Assembly: GCA_001302245.1 (NCBI GenBank)
Contig: LGYU01000010.1
Coordinates: forward strand, 331,239 to 395,238
Source: Chitinophagaceae bacterium PMP191F
GTDB lineage: Bacteria > Bacteroidota > Bacteroidia > Chitinophagales > Chitinophagaceae
DNA: 64,000 nt
Direction of reading: 5' to 3'
Shown: positions 58,112 to 64,000 of the stretch, one piece after another
Position numbering within the stretch: position 1 is the first letter of the stretch
How the letters are laid out: every line of letters starts with the position of its first letter
Position numbers and translations under genes: made by a program
Notes under the pieces: generated by a model
Told to the model about the DNA's origin: nothing
What the model saw: the letters and a program-made list of their open reading frames with translations, nothing else
Database searches by the model: none

Positions 58112-59188
58112 TTAGAATGATGAATGTGGCTTTGCTCTTTCGTATTGCGGATGCCAGGTTATACCGGCACCCAATTCATGGGCAGCATGCAACGGAAAAT
58201 AAGGATCACGCAGCAGCTCCCTGGCCAGTAATACAATATCGGCCTGTGCGTTTGCAATGATCTGTTCTGCCTGAACAGCTTTAGTGATCAGCCCTACAGC
58301 ACCGGTCAGCACTCCTGTTTCCTTTTTAATTCTTTCCGCAAAAGGAACCTGGTAACCTGGCTCCACGGGTATTTTTACATGCGGTACAAGACCGCCGCTG
58401 GAACAATCCACCAGGTCAACACCTTGTTGTTTCAGCAAAGCAGCCAGTTGTACTGATTGTTCAAGATCCCATCCACCTTCTGCCCAGTCTGTAGCCGAGA
58501 TACGTACAAATAACGGGTAATCTGCCGGCCATACAGACTGCACCGCCTTTACTACTTCCAGCAACAAACGGGTTCTGTTTTCAAAATTTCCGCCGTAATT
58601 ATCTGTACGTTGGTTACTCAGCGGTGATAAGAACTGGTGCAACAGGTAACCATGTGCAGCATGTATTTCAATCAATTTATAACCAGCTTTCAATGCTCTT
58701 GCCGAAGCAGCTGTAAAATAATGAATGACCTGCTGAATAGCTGCCGCATCCAATGCTACCGGAGCTTCGGTACCCTCCCTGAAAGCAATGGGTGAAGGTG
58801 CCACGGTTTGCCAGCCACCCGCTACGCGTGGTACCTGCTTACCACTTTTCCAGGGTGGCAAACAACTGGCTTTTCGGCCTGCATGTGCCAGCTGGATACC
58901 TGCAATGGCGCCCTGTTCATGAATAAAGGCGGTGATCTCCTGCAACTTTTCAATATGCTCATCTTTCCAGATCCCTGCATCCGCAGCTGAGATGCGCCCT
59001 TCGGGTGATACCGCAGTGGCTTCCTGTATTACCAGCCCGGCACCACCTACAGCACGACTGCCAAGATGCACCAGGTGCCAGTTGTTCACAAACCCGTCTT
59101 CAGCTGAATACATACACATTGGCGACACGGCAATCCTGTTCCTGATAGTTACGTGCCTGATAGTAAGGGGAGAAAATAATACTGACAT
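58112..59188 (-). CDS. NADH:flavin oxidoreductase of the Old Yellow Enzyme family (YqjM-like)
   Basis: 358 residues forming a TIM barrel. The start block VSPMCMYSAEDGFVNNWHLVHLGSRAVGG and the barrel blocks IQLAHAGRKAS and EIHAAHGYLLHQFLSPLSNQRTD are typical of the YqjM/NamA class: the two histidines of the active site and the FMN-binding arginine are in place. It reduces activated C=C bonds with NAD(P)H and responds to electrophile stress. Alone in its unit. Confidence 0.92.
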   Translation of the reverse strand: MSVLFSPLTIRHVTIRNRIAVSPMCMYSAEDGFVNNWHLVHLGSRAVGGAGLVIQEATAVSPEGRISAADAGIWKDEHIEKLQEITAFIHEQGAIAGIQLAHAGRKASCLPPWKSGKQVPRVAGGWQTVAPSPIAFREGTEAPVALDAAAIQQVIHYFTAASARALKAGYKLIEIHAAHGYLLHQFLSPLSNQRTDNYGGNFENRTRLLLEVVKAVQSVWPADYPLFVRISATDWAEGGWDLEQSVQLAALLKQQGVDLVDCSSGGLVPHVKIPVEPGYQVPFAERIKKETGVLTGAVGLITKAVQAEQIIANAQADIVLLARELLRDPYFPLHAAHELGAGITWHPQYERAKPHSSF

Positions 59189-59443
59189 GCTTTATTCCTT
59201 TCAGATGATTAATAATTGCTTAGCCTTTTGCTCATCAGAGATTTGCAATACTGAAAGTAAGCAAAACCAGGAAAATACCTTTACAAAGACATGTAATGGT
59301 TTGATCAAGATCAATAACAACATTACACTGCCCATGTTCAGGCATGAGGTAATTTCAATAAAAAAGAAGGGAAAAAGATGTATATTAAGATCGTAAACAG
59401 ATGATAATGAAGCAGGCTGTAAATGCAGATACCAGCCGTCTTA

Positions 59444-59668
59444 CTAATTCGGTTTAGATACTACATATTTGCTCAAAAAGGGGTATGCTTGTTTACTGGC
59501 TTCGCTGCCACTACCATATTGCTGGCGGAAAGAACGCATTTTTTCTGTAAGTTCACTTACTACAGCCATGGGAATGTTATCGCCATACAGTGCCTTCATC
59601 TCCTGCATCTCTACCTGTATCTCGAGCCAGGCAGCATCCATGTGTTTAAGTAATTGCTTGGAATCCAT
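59444..59668 (-). CDS. Small conserved hypothetical protein
   Basis: 74 residues, soluble and mostly helical (a predicted amphipathic helix over residues 5-30). No cysteines, no membrane segment, no motif I recognise. Codon use and the clean start at 59668 look like a real gene. Function unknown. Confidence 0.55.
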   Translation of the reverse strand: MDSKQLLKHMDAAWLEIQVEMQEMKALYGDNIPMAVVSELTEKMRSFRQQYGSGSEASKQAYPFLSKYVVSKPN

Positions 59669-59885
59669 AGGTGATAAGGTTTTCTCTAAGGTTTATATTT
59701 GGTCATTGTTAGCGCATGTTGGTTTTAGCACTGAAACATCACCGTCACTCTAAACTACATCTTTACCCGCAGATTCACAAATATTAGTTTTCCACGTAAT
59801 ATTCAGTGTATAACTACGGGCATGTAACATAGCAAAAAACGGGCCTAACCCTCTACCGTTTATCAACATTTTTCAACATTCACGC

Positions 59886-61193
59886 CTAACTATGAACGTT
59901 ATTCTCTATCAATGAAGTATGTTTGGTATCCTTCATTGTAAGATAAACCAGTAATGATATAAATATACAAATGGTAACATACCAGTAGAAGTAAGATTCA
60001 TGTCCTGCCTTTTTAAACCATAATGCCACGTATTCGGCACTCCCGCCAAATATAGCCACAGTTATAGAATAGGGAAAACCTACTCCCAGCGCCCTGATCG
60101 CTACCGGGAACAGCTCTGCTTTTACCACAGCATTGATAGAGGTATATCCGCTTACAATGATCAGCGCGGTCATGATCAGCCCAAAGGCCTGTCCTATACT
60201 GTTTGTATGACTTAATGTTGTAAGCAGGGGTACGGTAGCAATGGTGCCCAGCACTCCAAATGCAATCAGCAGGGGTTTGCGGCCAATGCGGTCTGACAAC
60301 AAACCAAACAATGGCTGTAACGATGCGTAGATAAATAACGAAATAAACGTGATCCATGTTGCCTGGCTTTTGGAAAGATGTACCGTATTCACCAGGAACT
60401 TCTGCATATAGGTACTATAGGTATAAAATGCAATGGTTCCTCCCAGCGTAAGACCAACCACAACCGCTACAGACCGGGGGTATTTCAGCAACTGGCGTAT
60501 ACTGCCCTGTTTATGATGATCGCCGGTTCTTTGTTGCTTTTTAAATACTTCGGTTTCATGCATATTCGCACGCAGGTAAAATGCTACCAGCGATAATATA
60601 GCGCCGATAAAGAAGGGAATACGCCAGCCCCAGCTATGTAGTTCTTCTTCAGTAAGAAAAAACTGTTGCAACAATAATTGTATGCCCAGTGCAACCAGTT
60701 GTCCGCCGATAAGAGTTACATATTGAAAGCTGGAGAAAAAACCGCGTCTGCTGGCAGTAGCCACTTCACTGAGGTAAGTAGCAGAAGTGCCATATTCACC
60801 GCCTACGCTCAGCCCCTGCAGCAAACGCGCCAGCATCAGAATGGCGGGTGCTGCCACACCAATGGTGGCATACACAGGCGTTACGGCTATCAGCAGCGAA
60901 CCGAACGACATCAGCAACACAGACAAGGTCATGGAAAACTTTCGTCCTTTTCTATCAGCAATGGTACCAAACAACCAGCCACCGATAGGACGCATTAAAA
61001 AACCAACGGCAAAAATGCCCGCTGTATCCAGTAGTTGCGCAGTAGGATTACTTTTCGGGAAAAATACAGGTGCAAAATACAGGGAAAAAGCAGCATACGA
61101 GTACCAGTCGTACCATTCCACCAGATTACCTACCGATCCGCTTACAATGGCACGCACACGTCCTGAGGTGCCGGCAAGCTTATCAACCGTCAT
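59886..61193 (-). CDS. MFS transporter of the metabolite:H+ symporter (MHS) family
   Basis: 435 residues, 12 membrane helices. The MFS signature ADRKGRKFSM follows helix 2 and DRIGRKPLL helix 8; the opening NLVEWYDWYSYAAFSLYF is characteristic of the MHS branch (alpha-ketoglutarate permease, proline/betaine transporter). It should import an organic acid or osmolyte with protons. Specificity is not visible. Confidence 0.88.
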   Translation of the reverse strand: MTVDKLAGTSGRVRAIVSGSVGNLVEWYDWYSYAAFSLYFAPVFFPKSNPTAQLLDTAGIFAVGFLMRPIGGWLFGTIADRKGRKFSMTLSVLLMSFGSLLIAVTPVYATIGVAAPAILMLARLLQGLSVGGEYGTSATYLSEVATASRRGFFSSFQYVTLIGGQLVALGIQLLLQQFFLTEEELHSWGWRIPFFIGAILSLVAFYLRANMHETEVFKKQQRTGDHHKQGSIRQLLKYPRSVAVVVGLTLGGTIAFYTYSTYMQKFLVNTVHLSKSQATWITFISLFIYASLQPLFGLLSDRIGRKPLLIAFGVLGTIATVPLLTTLSHTNSIGQAFGLIMTALIIVSGYTSINAVVKAELFPVAIRALGVGFPYSITVAIFGGSAEYVALWFKKAGHESYFYWYVTICIFISLLVYLTMKDTKHTSLIENNVHS

Positions 61194-61245
61194 AAACAGT
61201 GCATTTGATAAAAAAGGATGAATTTAGGAAATTTGCACTGAGTGT

Positions 61246-61284
61246 TAAGTTTTAGGCAATAGGTTTTAAGTATTAAGTTTAAAG
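61246..61284. repeat. Degenerate short-period tract
   Basis: Units TTAAGTTTTAGGC, AATAGGTTTTAAG, TATTAAGTTTAAAG repeat imperfectly upstream of the rtcB remnant. Confidence 0.4.
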
Positions 61285-61385
61285 CCAACACTTTCTGTAT
61301 ATAGAGATATTGTTAGGCGTCCTGCATTTAACTTTAAATATATAACCTGCCACTTACTCATCAGTACTATAATGAAACACTGAAG

Positions 61386-61565
61386 ATGCAAACTATTCTG
61401 AAAGCGAATGATGTAACCCTGATCGGTGCAGGTCTGGATGAAGCACCAATGGCTTATAAGGATATTCATACCGTAATGGCGGCCCAACAGCAACTGGTAG
61501 ATATTGTGGCAAAATTCACACCCAGAATGGTGCGGATGGCCGATGACGGAAGCAGAGAAGATTAA
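61386..61565 (+). pseudogene. rtcB: C-terminal remnant of rtcB (RNA-splicing ligase)
   Basis: 59 codons (ATG at 61386, TAA at 61563) encode a stretch that matches, from memory, the last part of Bacteroidota RtcB: LIGAGLDEAPMAYKDI, then VMAAQQQLVDIVAKFTPRMVRMADDG. The catalytic core of RtcB (about 400 residues) is missing. In-frame sequence can be read back only to a stop at 61335-61337, so this is a truncated relic. It lies on the opposite strand to both neighbours. Confidence 0.7.
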
Positions 61566-61566
61566 T

Positions 61567-61608
61567 GATAACGGATGACATACTTTCAGAAGGATATCAT
61601 CCGTTATC
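61567..61608. terminator. Inverted repeat between the rtcB remnant and acr3
   Basis: Perfect 12-bp arms GATAACGGATGA and TCATCCGTTATC (61567-61578, 61597-61608) with an 18-base loop. It follows both convergent stops and may stop transcription, though there is no strong T run. Confidence 0.5.
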
Positions 61609-61610
61609 AA

Positions 61611-62672
61611 TCAAGACCAGTACTTTTTTCGTAACCGGAAGGCAACCTGTACCAATGCAATCAATGCCGGCACCTCTACCAACGGACCAATCACTCCTGC
61701 AAACGCCTCACCACTATTGATACCAAAAACCACAATGGCCACTGCAATAGCCAGTTCAAAATTGTTACCGGTAGCAGTAAAAGCAATCGAAGTAACCGTA
61801 GCATAAGCAACTCGCAGCATTTTCCCCAACAGGAAACTGATCAGGAACATCAGCACAAAATAAATCACCAGCGGTATGGCAATATGCAGCACATCCATCG
61901 GGATGGTAATGATCAGTTTTCCTTTCAGACTAAACATCAGCACAATCGTAAATAACAACGCAACCAGGGTAACCGGAGAAATGGCAGGTAAGAACTTTTG
62001 TTCGTACCATATCTCACCGTTGATCCTGACCAGCACGTACCTGCTGAGCATGCCGCAGGCAAACGGAATGCCAAGATATATTACTACACTGTGCATGATG
62101 GCTACCATGCCGATATTAACCTGTAATGCTTTCAATCCCAGTAAAGGAGGCAAGACCGTTATAAACAGGTAAGCATATACACTGTATAACAGCACCTGGA
62201 AAATACTATTCAAAGCCACCAGGCCGGCAGCATATTCCCGGTCCCCTTCTGCCAGTTCGTTCCATACAATTACCATAGCTATACAACGGGCCAGCCCGAT
62301 CAGAATAACACCTGTCATGTAATCAGGTGAATCGTGCAGAAAAATGACCGCCAGTAAAAACATCAGTACCGGACCTATCACCCAGTTTAAAAGCAATGAA
62401 ACACCCAGTATTTTTACATTGCTAAAAACCTTTCCCATTTTCTCATACCGAACTTTGGCCAGAGGAGGATACATCATTAATATCAAACCGGCTGCCAGGG
62501 GAATGTTGGTTGTTCCGTTTGATGCAGCATGTACCGTTTCCGGAAATGATGGAAAAAAATATCCGATAGCCACTCCCAGCAACATAGACAGGAATATCCA
62601 TAGCGTGAGATAACGATCTATAACGCCCAAATGCTTTGTGGCTGCTACCGGTGCAGACGTATTAATTTCCAT
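61611..62672 (-). CDS. acr3: ACR3-type arsenite efflux transporter
   Basis: About 353 residues from the ATG at 62672, ten membrane helices. The pattern matches ACR3, with the essential cysteine in [17 protein letters not shown] and the closing blocks [19 protein letters not shown] and [12 protein letters not shown]. It exports arsenite using the proton gradient. An alternative in-frame ATG at 62708 would lie inside arsC and seems less likely. It overlaps the arsC stop by 11 bases. Confidence 0.92.
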   Translation of the reverse strand: MEINTSAPVAATKHLGVIDRYLTLWIFLSMLLGVAIGYFFPSFPETVHAASNGTTNIPLAAGLILMMYPPLAKVRYEKMGKVFSNVKILGVSLLLNWVIGPVLMFLLAVIFLHDSPDYMTGVILIGLARCIAMVIVWNELAEGDREYAAGLVALNSIFQVLLYSVYAYLFITVLPPLLGLKALQVNIGMVAIMHSVVIYLGIPFACGMLSRYVLVRINGEIWYEQKFLPAISPVTLVALLFTIVLMFSLKGKLIITIPMDVLHIAIPLVIYFVLMFLISFLLGKMLRVAYATVTSIAFTATGNNFELAIAVAIVVFGINSGEAFAGVIGPLVEVPALIALVQVAFRLRKKYWS

Positions 62673-63090
62673 TGGGTACAATATTCTTCTTAACAAAACC
62701 CTGCGCATACACTTTGATCATATCACGTACCTTTCGGAACTGTTCCATGATCTCCTCTTCCGTACCGGTTGCTTTTGCAGGATCAGGAAAGTTGTAATGA
62801 AACTTTTGCGCAAGTGACGGAAAGAAAGGACACCTCTCCCTGGCATTGTCACAAACAGTGATCACAAAATCAAAATTAATGCTGCGGTATTCATCAATAT
62901 GATTGGAAGTATGCTGCGAAATATCAATACCATCTTCTTTCATAATAGCAATGGCCCGTGGATTTAGGCCATGTGTCTCCACCCCTGCGCTGTATATCTT
63001 TGCATTACCACCAGAAAAATAACGGAGATAGCCTTCTGCGATCTGGCTGCGGCAACTATTGCCGGTGCACAATACAAGTACTTTTTTCAT
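62662..63090 (-). CDS. arsC: Arsenate reductase, thioredoxin-dependent (low-molecular-weight PTP fold)
   Basis: About 142 residues from the ATG at 63090; sequence upstream in frame is not coding. The P-loop is CTGNSCRS (Cys8) and the resolving pair Cys80/Cys87 sits in CDNARERC. This is the three-cysteine layout of the thioredoxin-coupled ArsC class. It reduces arsenate to arsenite for export by Acr3. It lies 37 bases after arsM. Confidence 0.93.
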   Translation of the reverse strand: MKKVLVLCTGNSCRSQIAEGYLRYFSGGNAKIYSAGVETHGLNPRAIAIMKEDGIDISQHTSNHIDEYRSINFDFVITVCDNARERCPFFPSLAQKFHYNFPDPAKATGTEEEIMEQFRKVRDMIKVYAQGFVKKNIVPNGN

Positions 63091-63127
63091 TTTTTCTTTT
63101 AATAAAAGAGTAATAACAATGAATAAC

Positions 63128-63964
63128 TCAACAATCTTCTGAATCACAACATGGTACTGCGCGTTTTTCAGCATATACAGTAATGCTGTAAATACCTCCC
63201 TCACGATTCCTGAACTGCAATACTTCTTCAGAAGACAAATACTGTGTTAGTATATCGTCCGGCACAGTGATCATTTTTTCTTTCTGTATAGCGATATTTA
63301 CAAAACAATTCTTCTCAATCAATTGCAGGTAAGCTTCTTTCTGGATTGCACCTGATATACAGCCTGCATACATCTCTGCAGCATGCTGAATAGCAACAGG
63401 CAATTCTCCTTTCAATACAATGTCAGATATACTGAAATGCCCACCTGGTTTAAGCACCCGGCATATCTCTTTAAATACCGCATCTTTATCCGGTACCAGG
63501 TTCAGCACACAATTACTGATCACAACATCTGCCACTGCTGCACTTACTGGTATATGTTCAATATCTCCCTGGCGGAATTCCACATTATTAAAACCCAAAT
63601 TTTCTGCATTGGCCCTTGCCTTTGCAATCATGGAAGGGGTAAAATCAATACCGATCACCTTTCCTGTTTCACCGGTTTCATGCCGGGCAACAAAACAATC
63701 GTTACCGGCACCAGATCCCAGATCTATTACAATATCTCCTCTGCGGATCTGCGCAAATTGTGTCGGTAATCCGCAACCAAGTCCCAGATCTGCATCGGCA
63801 TTGTACCCTGATACGTTGGTATAATCATCTGTCATGATATTATACACTCCAACAGAACATCCTCCCGATCCGCAACAGGAAGCTTCATTGGTCTGTTTAT
63901 CCTGTAAAGCAATTGCATCATACTTCTGCTTTACCAGGTCTTTTAATGGCTGATTGTTTTTCAT
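63128..63964 (-). CDS. arsM: Arsenite S-adenosylmethionine methyltransferase
   Basis: 278 residues. SAM-binding motif DLGSGAGNDCFVA near 85, and the arsenite-binding cysteines are present: one in LGLGCGLPT near 64, one in ISNCVLNLVPD near 150 and one in MYAGCISGA near 200. Additional cysteine pairs occur near the N-terminus (SCCGSGGCSV) and at the end (CCDSEDC). It adds methyl groups to arsenite, giving volatile or less retained species. First gene of this part of the ars operon, right behind the operator. Confidence 0.92.
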   Translation of the reverse strand: MKNNQPLKDLVKQKYDAIALQDKQTNEASCCGSGGCSVGVYNIMTDDYTNVSGYNADADLGLGCGLPTQFAQIRRGDIVIDLGSGAGNDCFVARHETGETGKVIGIDFTPSMIAKARANAENLGFNNVEFRQGDIEHIPVSAAVADVVISNCVLNLVPDKDAVFKEICRVLKPGGHFSISDIVLKGELPVAIQHAAEMYAGCISGAIQKEAYLQLIEKNCFVNIAIQKEKMITVPDDILTQYLSSEEVLQFRNREGGIYSITVYAEKRAVPCCDSEDC

Positions 63965-63986
63965 ATCGGCTTATTTAATTTATTAA

Positions 63987-64000
63987 TCGCAATATTGCGA
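63987..64000. promoter_or_regulatory. ArsR-type operator candidate at the window edge
   Basis: A perfect 14-base palindrome, TCGCAATATTGCGA, lies 23 bases upstream of arsM and may continue past the window edge. ArsR/SmtB repressors bind such 12-2-12-type or shorter palindromes; the repressor gene would lie outside this window. Confidence 0.5.

Noticed and set aside
61266..61610. 114-codon frame on the minus strand
   Set aside because: It is the antisense of the rtcB remnant and the inverted repeat; composition is not protein-like.

Overview
The window reads as chromosomal DNA of a Bacteroidota bacterium, most likely a member of the Chitinophagaceae or a close relative. The signs are a sphingolipid pathway, DUF5686 and BBP2-type outer-membrane barrels, HMA-AraC and DUF4833 proteins, a split KdpD, and promoters of the Bacteroidota sigma type (TTTG, about 20 bases, TAnnTTTG). 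Almost all genes lie on the minus strand. I saw no rRNA, tRNA, CRISPR array, phage or insertion sequence, so this looks like a stable housekeeping and stress-response segment.

Layout, left to right. Positions 1-10651 hold envelope and secreted enzymes: a PIG-L deacetylase cut by the window edge, an M14 carboxypeptidase, a type II NADH dehydrogenase, a phosphoesterase/kinase-like/barrel fusion and an SdiA-regulated-type lipoprotein. Positions 10679-15666 hold polyphosphate kinase, an HD-PycTM protein, a TetR regulator and a degenerate SDR. Positions 15899-27003 form the centrepiece: one co-directional run with serine palmitoyltransferase, a GNAT-type ceramide synthase candidate, a ceramide reductase candidate, inositol-3-phosphate synthase, a PgpA-like phosphatase, GtrA, a DUF5686 protein, a CDP-alcohol phosphotransferase, a DUF4833 protein, a fatty-acid hydroxylase and an Aur1/PAP2 enzyme. 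Together these can make inositol phosphorylceramide from serine, acyl-CoA and glucose-6-phosphate. An AraC regulator lies just upstream, and the same 21-bp-period direct repeat occurs upstream of spt and of the SDR gene.

Positions 28875-35111 hold a HAD hydrolase, a CAT-like acetyltransferase, NhaA, a glycine-rich secreted protein, and a P1B-4 metal ATPase with a second metal permease. Positions 35229-48398 are a potassium module: a histidine kinase, a stand-alone KdpD sensor, two BBP2 barrels, kdpC-B-A-F, an extra unannotated 27-residue membrane peptide and, in place of KdpE, an NtrC-type sigma-54 response regulator. Paired CAAAATG motifs lie upstream of two units there. Positions 48503-52029 are a copper module: a chaperone, CopA and an AraC regulator fused to a metal-binding domain.

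Positions 52077-59188 hold two transporters, a leader region with a probable small RNA of about 195 nt, an HtrA protease, a PepSY-like lipoprotein and an Old Yellow Enzyme. Positions 59444-64000 hold a small conserved protein, an MHS-family transporter, a remnant of rtcB, and an arsenic operon (arsM, arsC, acr3) behind a palindromic operator at the right edge.

Many intergenic gaps carry degenerate short-period tracts (ACCTTAN, ATTCACG, ACACGAAG types) that no gene explains.
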